Shown one piece after another: positions 1 through 7,122 of a DNA stretch of 38,087 nt (position 1 is the first letter of the stretch; the number at the start of each line of letters is the position of its first letter). The notes under the pieces are model-generated. The model saw nothing but the letters and a program-made list of their open reading frames with translations. It was not told the origin of the DNA and searched no databases. The stretch is from contig JBBQRG010000023.1 of assembly GCA_038215095.1 (NCBI GenBank), positions 1 through 38,087 of the forward strand, written 5' to 3'. The position numbers were made by a program, and so were the translations under genes. The stretch comes from DATACN01 sp038215095 (GTDB lineage: Bacteria > Actinomycetota > Thermoleophilia > Solirubrobacterales > Thermoleophilaceae).

Positions 1-1
1 G

Positions 2-556
2 CTCAAATGGCTGATCTACGCGGGCGCGCTGATCGTGTTCTCCGTCCTGCTCGTGACTGTGATCGGAGCATTTGCGGGCAGCGGCGACGACGCCACGAAC
101 GTGTCAAACGGCCTTACGAGCATCGCGCTGGCCTCGTACCCCGCCGCGCTCGGCGTGGCGATCCTCAGGCACCGTCTCTACGACATCGACGTGGTGATCA
201 ACCGCACGCTCGTTTACGCCACGCTCACGGCGATGCTCGCGGGGGTCTACGTCGGGTCGGTGCTGCTGCTCCAGCTCGCGCTCGACTCGGTCACGTCCGG
301 CTCGAGCCTGGCGGTGGCGGTGTCGACCTTGGCCGTGGCGGCGTTGTTCCGGCCGGCGCGGGCGCGGATCCAGGGCGCGGTGGACCGTCGCTTCTACCGC
401 CGCAAGTACGACGCGGCGCGCACGCTGGAGAGCTTCAGCGCGCGCCTGCGCGAGCAGGTCGACCTCGACGCCCTGGGCGGCGAGCTGCGCTCTGTCGTCG
501 AGGACACCATGCAACCTGCGCACGTGTCGCTCTGGCTTCGTCGGGAGCGGCGATGA
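2..556 (+). CDS. Membrane sensor-like protein, copy 1 (5' truncated)
   Basis: This is the C-terminal 184 residues of a polytopic membrane protein; the reading frame is open from base 2, so the start lies outside the window. It opens with LKWL, which matches the cytosolic QLKWF element of the downstream paralogs. Two membrane segments follow, then the motif LYDIDVVINRTLVYA, two more membrane segments, the basic block DRRFYRRKYDAARTLE, and an amphipathic helix ending in HVSLWLR. In related actinobacterial and Chloroflexi proteins this N-terminal module usually precedes GAF, histidine kinase or SpoIIE domains (family knowledge). Here it stops without one. The stop overlaps the next start (ATGA at 553-556), implying translational coupling. 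A signalling role is inferred; no ligand can be named. Confidence 0.85.
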   Translation, partial: LKWLIYAGALIVFSVLLVTVIGAFAGSGDDATNVSNGLTSIALASYPAALGVAILRHRLYDIDVVINRTLVYATLTAMLAGVYVGSVLLLQLALDSVTSGSSLAVAVSTLAVAALFRPARARIQGAVDRRFYRRKYDAARTLESFSARLREQVDLDALGGELRSVVEDTMQPAHVSLWLRRERR

Positions 557-1767
557 GCGTTCGCCGCGTGGCAGCGCTGAGCTGGGTGCTCTGCGTCGCG
601 ATGGCCATCTCGGGAACGGTGTTCCTGCTGCTGGGCCCAGGGCGCCCCATCAGCGGCGACCTGTTCGGCGGTGCCGGCGGTCTCTCGTTCCTGATCCTCG
701 CGCTGGCCTTCGCGACCGTCGGAGCGATGGTGGCCGCACGGGTTCCCGGAAACCGAATCGGGTGGGTCTTCTGCGCGACGGGGCTCGTCACGGCGGCGGG
801 CATCCTGGCCTACGAGTACGCGAACTACGGCCTGTACGCCCCTTCGGGCCGGCTTCCGGGCACGGCGGCGGCGGCCGTGTTCTTCAATGCGGAGTCGCAG
901 ATCGTGGCTCCCCTGCTTGGTCTCTCGCTGCTCGTGTTCCCCGACGGCAGCCTTCCTTCCCCTCGCTGGAAGCCGGTCGCGTTCGCTCTGGTGCTCGCCG
1001 TCGCGCTGATGGCGATCGGCGGCTCCCTTCACCCCGGGCTGCTCGATGTGCCATTCGCGACCCTGTCGAATCCGGTCGGGATCCCCGGGGCTCGCACGGC
1101 GACGAATGCCGCGGGGATGGTGGCCTGGCTTCTCGTGGTGGCCGGTGTCGGGCTTGCGGCCACGTCGACGCTTGTTCGCCTGCGGCGATCGCACGGTGTC
1201 GAGCGCCAGCAGCTCAAGCTCGTGCTCGCCGTGGGGACCGTCGTCGCCCTGGTCACGACGTTCGACATGGCCAGCTGGATCGTCTCCCCGGAGGGCAGTG
1301 AACGGCTTCGCATAGCGCTGATCGGCGTGAGCTTCGCCGCGTTCCCCGTGGCGGCCGGCGTCGCCATCCTGCGCTACCACCTCTACGACATCGATGTGGT
1401 GATCAACCGCACGCTCGTCTACGGCTCGCTGACCGCGACGCTGGCGGGCGCGTATCTCGGCAGCGTGCTGTTGCTGCAGCTGGCGCTCGACTCGGTCACG
1501 TCGGGCTCGAGTCTGGCGGTCGCGGTTTCCACGCTCGCGGTGGCGGCGCTGTTCCGCCCGGCGCGGGCACGGATCCAAGGAGTGGTGGACCGCCGCTTCT
1601 ATCGCCGCAGGTACGACGCGGCGCGCACGCTGGAGAGCTTCAGCGCGCGGCTGCGCGAGCAGGTCGACCTCGACGCGCTGGGCGGCGAGCTGCGCTCCGT
1701 CGTCCAGGACACCATGCAGCCCGCGCACGTCTCGCTGTGGCTGCGGACGCCGGGGGCGAGGCACTGA
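553..1767 (+). CDS. Membrane sensor-like protein, copy 2
   Basis: This 404-residue protein is the first complete member of the paralog array. It has about ten hydrophobic segments (roughly residues 8-27, 44-62, 69-87, 107-128, 141-158, 186-205, 225-243, 255-272, 291-311, 318-335). Family landmarks are GNRIGW (66-71), FPDG (129-132), a cytosolic ERQQLK element (217-222), LYDIDVVINRTLVYG (277-291) and the basic juxtamembrane block VDRRFYRRRYDAARTLE (345-361). The last 35 residues look like the first helix and first strand of a GAF domain, but the protein ends there. No kinase, phosphatase or cyclase domain is present, so output must come from a partner. The ATG start is set by the ATGA overlap with copy 1. 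Confidence 0.88.
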   Translation: MSVRRVAALSWVLCVAMAISGTVFLLLGPGRPISGDLFGGAGGLSFLILALAFATVGAMVAARVPGNRIGWVFCATGLVTAAGILAYEYANYGLYAPSGRLPGTAAAAVFFNAESQIVAPLLGLSLLVFPDGSLPSPRWKPVAFALVLAVALMAIGGSLHPGLLDVPFATLSNPVGIPGARTATNAAGMVAWLLVVAGVGLAATSTLVRLRRSHGVERQQLKLVLAVGTVVALVTTFDMASWIVSPEGSERLRIALIGVSFAAFPVAAGVAILRYHLYDIDVVINRTLVYGSLTATLAGAYLGSVLLLQLALDSVTSGSSLAVAVSTLAVAALFRPARARIQGVVDRRFYRRRYDAARTLESFSARLREQVDLDALGGELRSVVQDTMQPAHVSLWLRTPGARH

Positions 1768-2987
1768 TGGCAACCCCCCGCGCGGTCGCCATCGCTCTGT
1801 CTCTGACGTGCGCCGTGCTGTTCGCCGCCACGGTGGTCTTCTGGGCGCTCGGTGCCGGCACCGAGGCGCCCTCCGGCTGGGGCACGCCCGGGATCCAGGT
1901 GATTCTCGAGCTGCCGCCGCTCGCCTTCGCGGCCGTCGGGACCGTCGTCGCGCTTCGCCAGCCCACCAACCGCATCGGCTGGGTCTGCCTCGGGATCGGC
2001 GTCCTGCTCGCGCTCGACGCGGGCTCCTACGGCTCATACGGGCGCGACACCGGGTCGGCACCGCTCCCTGGTGCCGACTTCGCAACCTGGCTCGGCGACT
2101 GGATCTGGCTCCCCGCGATCGGCAGCGTGGGGACGTTCCTGCTCCTGCTGTTCCCCGACGGGCGACTGCTGTCCCCGCGCTGGCGTGTGGTGGCGTGGGC
2201 TTCGGCGGGCGTCATCGTCCTCGCGGTTCTCTCGGAGGCGTTCCAGCCGGGGATGCTCCCCAGCGCCCCGGGGGTCGCCAACCCGTATCCGGTCGAGGCC
2301 GCGAAGTACATACCGGGGCGGCTTCCGGGAGGGGCGAACGTGCTGCTCGCCCCCTGCTTCGCAGCCGCCGCAGCCTCCCTTGTGCTGCGGTTCAGGCGTG
2401 CCCGCGGGCGGGAGCGCCTCCAGGTCAAGTGGTTCGCCTCCGCCGCCGCCCTCATGGCCCTGCTCTTCGCGCTCGCGGGAATCGCCAACCTGGTGGCCGG
2501 GCTCCTCGACGCCGGGCGCCCGCTGGGGTTGGGCGTGCTCGAAGACGCCGTCTCGGCTTCGGTGGTGGGACTGCCGCTCGCGATCGGGATCGCGGTGCTG
2601 CGCCACGACCTCTACGACATCGACGTGGTGATCAACCGCACGCTCGTCTACGGCTTCCTGACGGCGACGCTAGCGGCGGTCTACCTGGGCTCGGTGCTGT
2701 TGCTGCAGCTGGCGCTCAACCCGGTCACGTCGGGGTCGAGCCTGGCGGTGGCGGTGTCCACGCTCGCCGTGGCGGCGCTGTTCCGGCCGGCGCGCGCCCG
2801 CATCCAGGGCGTGGTGGACCGCCGTTTCTACCGCCACAAGTACGACGCCGCGCGCACACTCGAGAGCTTCACCTCGCGGCTGCGCGAGCAGGTCGATCTC
2901 GAGGAGCTCGGCGGCGAGCTGCGCTCTGTGGTCTGCGACACGATGCAGCCCGCGCACGTCTCGCTCTGGTTGAGGACTGACCGGTGA
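1767..2987 (+). CDS. Membrane sensor-like protein, copy 3
   Basis: This 406-residue paralog has the same order of membrane segments and motifs: TNRIGW, LFPDGRLLSPRWR, LQVKWF, LYDIDVVINRTLVYG, and the basic DRRFYRHKYDAARTLE block with a His where the other copies have Arg. The N-terminal half differs clearly from copy 2, while the last ~125 residues are nearly the same. The ATG shares its A with the TGA of copy 2. Its own TGA overlaps the GTG start of the cyclase gene (GTGA at 2984-2987), so a sensor-like protein and a nucleotide cyclase are made in tandem. A sensory input role is inferred from architecture only. Confidence 0.88.
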   Translation: MATPRAVAIALSLTCAVLFAATVVFWALGAGTEAPSGWGTPGIQVILELPPLAFAAVGTVVALRQPTNRIGWVCLGIGVLLALDAGSYGSYGRDTGSAPLPGADFATWLGDWIWLPAIGSVGTFLLLLFPDGRLLSPRWRVVAWASAGVIVLAVLSEAFQPGMLPSAPGVANPYPVEAAKYIPGRLPGGANVLLAPCFAAAAASLVLRFRRARGRERLQVKWFASAAALMALLFALAGIANLVAGLLDAGRPLGLGVLEDAVSASVVGLPLAIGIAVLRHDLYDIDVVINRTLVYGFLTATLAAVYLGSVLLLQLALNPVTSGSSLAVAVSTLAVAALFRPARARIQGVVDRRFYRHKYDAARTLESFTSRLREQVDLEELGGELRSVVCDTMQPAHVSLWLRTDR

Positions 2988-3544
2988 ACGCGCTCATCGA
3001 GCCCGAGTGGGCGATGGTCTCGGTCCTGTTCGCGGACATTCGCGGCTTCACGACATTCGCCGATCGGGTGACCGCACGCGAGGCCGTCGCGTATCTGAAC
3101 GAATTCTTCGAGCTCGTGGTGCCGCTCCTGGGCCGCCATGACGGAAGGCCTAACAAGCTGCTCGGTGACGGCTTGCTGGGCGTATTCGACACTCCGGACC
3201 ACGCGGACAGGGCGCTCGCATGCGCCGGCGACATGCTGTCAGCGGTCGACTCGCACTTCGGCGATCGTTGCCGGATCGGCATCGGGATCAACTCCGGCCT
3301 GGTGCTGATGGGGACGATCGGCGCCGTCGACCTTCACGAGTTCGGCGTGATCGGCGACCCGGTCAACGTCGCGGCGCGGGTGCAAGACGCGACCCGGGAC
3401 CTCGGCGAGCCCCTGCTCGTGACCGAGGCCACCCGCTGTCTGCTCGAGAACGGCGACGCCGGCTTGGAAACGCGCGGAACGCTCGCGCTGAAGGGCAAGC
3501 GCGAGCTGGTGGCCGTATACGCGCCCGAGCGGGTGATGTCGTGA
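2984..3544 (+). CDS. Stand-alone class III adenylate/guanylate cyclase
   Basis: This 186-residue protein consists almost only of a class III nucleotide cyclase catalytic domain, without HAMP, GAF or membrane parts. The two metal-binding aspartates are visible at D18 (FADIRGFT) and D62 (LLGDGLLGVF). The purine-selecting lysine is K58, and the transition-state Asn and Arg are N128 and R132 (PVNVAARV). The second purine-selecting position, normally Asp or Thr seven residues before that Asn, is Gly121, so ATP versus GTP preference cannot be read and activity may be unusual. It sits between membrane copies 3 and 4, overlapping each by 4 bases (GTG start at 2984). It probably makes cAMP or cGMP in response to a membrane partner. 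A Crp/Fnr regulator lies 11 kb downstream on the other strand; the link is only suggestive. Confidence 0.9.
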   Translation: MNALIEPEWAMVSVLFADIRGFTTFADRVTAREAVAYLNEFFELVVPLLGRHDGRPNKLLGDGLLGVFDTPDHADRALACAGDMLSAVDSHFGDRCRIGIGINSGLVLMGTIGAVDLHEFGVIGDPVNVAARVQDATRDLGEPLLVTEATRCLLENGDAGLETRGTLALKGKRELVAVYAPERVMS

Positions 3545-4758
3545 GTCCTGCTCGCGCCAGCCGGCTCGCGTGGTCCCTCTGCGGTATCAGCGTGGCGCTC
3601 CTCACCGTCGCGCTCGTTTTCGAGCTCATCAACCGCAATGTGCCAGACCAGAACGAGCTTCAGCCGCTTCTCGACGCCGCCCTCACGGTCGCACTGCTCA
3701 CCTTCCCGGTCGTCGGCGCCATGGTCGCGTCGCGCCAGCCGTGGAACTCGATCGGCTGGCTGTTTTGCCTGGTCGGCGTGCCCTTCGGCGTGTCGGTTGC
3801 GGCCAATGGCTGGGCCGCCCACACCCTGTTCGAGAATCCAGGCTCGTTGCCGGCCGGCGAGGTCGCCGCTTGGCTCGGAGCTTGGGTTTTCGCGGTCCCG
3901 CTGTTCGCGGTGCCGGCGTTCCTGTTCCTCCTGTTTCCGGACGGTAGGCCGCCCACGAGCCGATGGCGCCCGGTCGGCTGGCTCACCGTCGTCGGCCTCG
4001 TGGGCATCACGTTCGGCAGCGCCTTCGCACCCGGACGCCTGGAGGAGCCGCCGTTCAAGCGCATTGACAATCCAGCCGGGATCGAAGGAGCGGAGCCGCT
4101 GACCGACGCGGTCGGGGCCGCCGGCTTCGTCGCCCTCTTCTTCGCGGTCCTGCTTGGAGCGGCTGCCCTGGTGGTCCGCTTTCGGCGCGCCCGCGGCGAC
4201 GAGCGCCAGCAGCTCAAGTGGTTCGCGAGCGCGGGGGTGCTGTTCGCGCTGGCCGTGGTGGTCGCCGCCTCCCCATGGATGGGGTCGAGCGACACGGTCG
4301 GGCAAGCGCTGATCCTGCTCGCGTTCGCCTGCATTCCCGTGACGGCCGGCGTAGCGATCCTGAAGCACCGGCTCTACGACATCGACGTGGTGATCAACCG
4401 CACGCTCGTCTACGGCGGGCTGACGGCCGTGCTGGCGGCGGTGTACCTCGGCAGCGTCTTGCTGCTGCAACTGGCGCTCGACCCGGTCACGTCGGGGTCG
4501 AGCCTCGCGGTTGCGGTGTCGACGCTCGCGGTGGCGGCCTTGTTCCGCCCGGCCCGCGCGCGCATCCAGGGCGCGGTGGATCGCCGCTTCTACCGGCGCA
4601 AGTACGACGCCGCGCGCACGCTGGAGGGCTTCAGCGTGCGGCTGCGCGAGCAGGTCGACCTGGATGCGCTGGGTGGCGAGTTGCGCGCCGTGGTCCACGA
4701 CACCATGCAGCCGGCGCACGTGTCGCTGTGGCTGCGGACCCCGGAGGGGGGCCGGTGA
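3541..4758 (+). CDS. Membrane sensor-like protein, copy 4
   Basis: This 405-residue paralog starts at a GTG overlapping the cyclase stop (GTGA, 3541-3544). Landmarks are WNSIGWLF, LFPDGRPPTSRWRP, a long extracytoplasmic loop after the fifth hydrophobic segment, the cytosolic RARGDERQQLKWF element, LYDIDVVINRTLVYG and DRRFYRRKYDAARTLEG. It ends HVSLWLRTPEGGR. About ten hydrophobic segments are predicted by eye. Like its siblings it carries no catalytic domain. The extracytoplasmic and early membrane parts are the variable portion of the family, as expected if each copy detects something different while sharing one cytosolic output surface (inference). Confidence 0.88.
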   Translation: MSPARASRLAWSLCGISVALLTVALVFELINRNVPDQNELQPLLDAALTVALLTFPVVGAMVASRQPWNSIGWLFCLVGVPFGVSVAANGWAAHTLFENPGSLPAGEVAAWLGAWVFAVPLFAVPAFLFLLFPDGRPPTSRWRPVGWLTVVGLVGITFGSAFAPGRLEEPPFKRIDNPAGIEGAEPLTDAVGAAGFVALFFAVLLGAAALVVRFRRARGDERQQLKWFASAGVLFALAVVVAASPWMGSSDTVGQALILLAFACIPVTAGVAILKHRLYDIDVVINRTLVYGGLTAVLAAVYLGSVLLLQLALDPVTSGSSLAVAVSTLAVAALFRPARARIQGAVDRRFYRRKYDAARTLEGFSVRLREQVDLDALGGELRAVVHDTMQPAHVSLWLRTPEGGR

Positions 4759-5933
4759 GGCGACGCGCCCCGCTCGCGCTGTTCGTCCTCTACGTGGCGC
4801 TGATCCCGCTCAGCCTGCTCGTGCGCGGCAACGAGGCGGACCAGGGCGAGCCGATCTTCATGCTCGCTGCGCTGGGCTTCCCCGCGGTCGGCGCGCTGAT
4901 CGCCACCAAGCGCTCGGAGAACCCGATCGGCTGGCTGCTGCTGGCGCTGGCGCTGGTGTTCGGCACCGACCTGTTCGCGGACGCGTACGTCGAGTCGAAC
5001 GGGCAGACGGGGCTGGCGCTGGCCGCCTGGTACGCCGACTGGTCGTTCTACATCTGGCTGGTCATGGGCGTCGTGCTGCTGCCGCTGCTCTTCCCCGACG
5101 GGCGGCTGCTCACGCCGCGCTGGCGTTGGGCGGTCAGGCTGGCAATCGCGGCGCTGGTGCTCTCGCTCGTGGCGACCGCCTTCAAGCCGGGCGCGCTGGA
5201 CTCCAACGCGACGCCGCAGATCCAGAACCCGCTCGGCATCCCCGCGCTGGAGGGCGCCCTGAAGGTGGTCAACGCCATGGGCGAGATCCTCTTCGTGATC
5301 GCGATCCTCTCGGCGGTCGTGTGCGTCGTGCGGCGCCTACGGCGCTCGACCGGCGAGGCGCGGCTGCAGCTCAAGTGGTTCGCTTGGGTCGGCTCGGTGA
5401 TGATCGTGGGCTTCCTGCTGGCCGCCATCACCGCCGCCACCGGCGACGACTCGCCCGTCGCATTCATCGGAAACATCGGCTGGCCTGTCGGGCTGTTCGG
5501 CCTGATCGTCGGCATACCGGCCGCCACCGGCATCTCCGTGCTGCGCTACCGGCTCTACGAGATCGACGTGGTGATCAACCGCACGCTGGTCTACGGCTTG
5601 CTCACCGCGACGCTGGCGGGCGCGTACCTCGGCAGCGTGTTGTTGCTGCAGCTGGCGCTCGACTCGGTGACGTCGGGGTCGAGCCTGGCGGTGGCGGTTT
5701 CCACGCTCGGCGTGGCGGCGCTGTTCCGCCCGGCGCGCTCGCGCATCCAGGGCGTGGTCGACCGCCGCTTCTACCGCCGCAAGTACGACGCCGCGCGCAC
5801 GCTGGAGGGCTTCAGCTCGCGGTTGCGCGAGCAGGTCGATATCGAGGCGCTGGGCGGCGAGCTGCGCTCGGTGGTGGCGGAGACGATGCAGCCGGCGCAC
5901 GTGTCGCTGTGGCTGAAGGAGCCCGGGCGATGA
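4755..5933 (+). CDS. Membrane sensor-like protein, copy 5
   Basis: This 392-residue paralog starts at a GTG in the GTGA overlap at 4755-4758. It has the family landmarks: ENPIGWLLL, LFPDGRLLTPRWR, LQLKWF, LYEIDVVINRTLVYG (Glu where others have Asp) and DRRFYRRKYDAARTLEG, ending HVSLWLKEPGR. An open frame runs back in phase to about 4218, but that upstream part overlaps the well-supported copy 4 in another frame and is not family-like, so the GTG is chosen. Function is inferred as a membrane input module without its own output domain. Confidence 0.87.
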   Translation: MRRRAPLALFVLYVALIPLSLLVRGNEADQGEPIFMLAALGFPAVGALIATKRSENPIGWLLLALALVFGTDLFADAYVESNGQTGLALAAWYADWSFYIWLVMGVVLLPLLFPDGRLLTPRWRWAVRLAIAALVLSLVATAFKPGALDSNATPQIQNPLGIPALEGALKVVNAMGEILFVIAILSAVVCVVRRLRRSTGEARLQLKWFAWVGSVMIVGFLLAAITAATGDDSPVAFIGNIGWPVGLFGLIVGIPAATGISVLRYRLYEIDVVINRTLVYGLLTATLAGAYLGSVLLLQLALDSVTSGSSLAVAVSTLGVAALFRPARSRIQGVVDRRFYRRKYDAARTLEGFSSRLREQVDIEALGGELRSVVAETMQPAHVSLWLKEPGR

Positions 5934-7085
5934 GGGCGTCCCGGCTGCTCATCTCGCTGGTGGCGCTCTACCTCGCCCTGATCGTTCCCGGCCTCGTACT
6001 CCTCGCCGGAACGCCCACGCGCCTGCACCCGCAGCAGAACCTGTTGGTCCAGATCGCGTTCTCCGTATCGCTGCTGGTGTTCACGGTCGTCGGCGCGCTG
6101 GTCGCGTCGAGCCAGCCCCGCAACCCGATCGGCTGGCTGCTGGCGGCGATGGGGATCGTGAACGCCCTCTGGACGCTGCTGTTCGGCTACACGGCGCACG
6201 CCGTGGCCCACGGTGGGGCGCCAACCACGGCGGCGTGGCTCGCCGCCCTTCACCGAGTTCAGCGCGGCGATCCTGCTGCTCCAGCTGTTCCCGACCGGCC
6301 GTCCGGCCGCGCCCAGGTGGCGCGTGCTCATCTGGATCACCGTGGTCTGGTCCGTGGCGTCGGAGGCGGTGATAGGACTGGCGGCGGGACGCTTCGAGGA
6401 CTTCCCGACGCTCGAAAACCCGTTTGGGATCGAGGCATTGCGCGGGGTCAGCCTGCAGTTCCTGGGTGCGATCCTGATCGCAGCTGCGCTCGTCTCGCTC
6501 GGCGTTCGGATGCGACGGGCGCGGGGCCGGGAGCGCCTCCAGCTCAAGTGGTTCGTCTTCGTGACGTCGCTGATCGTGCTCTTCCTGGCCGTGGGCACGA
6601 TCGGGGGATCGGCCGTTCAGAACAGCAGCCAGTTGGCCAGCGGCATCGTCTTCGCGACGCTGCTGAGCGGCCTGCCGGTTGCGATGGGGATCGCGATCCT
6701 GCGCCACAACCTCTACGACATCGACGTCGTGATCAACCGCACGCTGGTCTACGGCCTACTGACCGCGACGCTGGCGGCGGTGTACGTGGGCAGCGTGCTG
6801 CTGCTGCAGCTGGCGCTCGACTCGGTGACCTCCAACTCGAGCCTGGCCGTGGCGGTCTCGACACTCGGGGTGGCCGCGCTGTTCCGCCCGGCGCGCTCGC
6901 GCATCCAGGCGGTGGTCGACCGCCGCTTCTATCGCCGCAAGTACGACGCGGCGCGCACGCTGGAGGGCTTCACCGCGCACCTGCGCGAGGAGGTCGACCT
7001 GGAGGCGGTCGGAGCCGAGCTCCGCAATGTCGTACATGAGGCCATGCAACCGAGGCACGTGTCGCTGTGGTTGCGCTCCCCGTAA
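5930..7085 (+). pseudogene. Membrane sensor-like protein, copy 6, frameshifted
   Basis: The sixth paralog starts at ATG 5930 (ATGA overlap with copy 5) and reads normally through RNPIGWLLAAMG and TTAAWLAA. It then loses frame between about 6239 and 6255. The rest of the family sequence (FTEFSAAILLLQLFPTGR, ERLQLKWF, LYDIDVVINRTLVYG, HVSLWLRSP) continues in another frame to TAA at 7083-7085. From the AAW tryptophan codon to the Phe codon of the LFPxG motif there are 52 bases, against 63 in copies 3, 4 and 5. An 11-base deletion explains both the shift and the shorter helix. Without correction the first frame stays open to 7039, but its product lacks every family motif. It could be a true pseudogene, a strain-specific lesion or an assembly error in a repetitive region. 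Confidence 0.8.
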
Positions 7086-7122
7086 CGATTCGCAGACGAT
7101 GGAGGCGTAGAAAGGACATGCG

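Larger units (their letters stand above)
176..7076 (+). repeat. Six imperfect copies of a ~365-bp C-terminal block
   Basis: The 3' part of each membrane paralog is a near-repeat at DNA level. Copies lie at about 176-540, 1381-1743, 2610-2976, 4372-4737, 5553-5919 and 6711-7076. Each encodes LYDIDVVINRTLVYG through HVSLWL. The preceding ~800 bases of each gene are much more divergent. The pattern fits tandem duplication with later gene conversion of the shared part, or strong constraint on a common cytosolic surface. The interval given spans all copies, including the unique DNA between them. Confidence 0.75.

Noticed and set aside
394..2085. Long minus-strand open frames antisense to the membrane paralogs
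   Set aside because: They arise from GC-rich codon bias in opposite frames, are Arg/Ala/Gly/His-rich and lack domain motifs, while the plus-strand genes show clear family conservation.
4511..7039. An 842-residue open frame continuing through sensor copies 4-6
   Set aside because: Only residues from 5930 to about 6245 are family-like; elsewhere the frame is a shadow of other genes.
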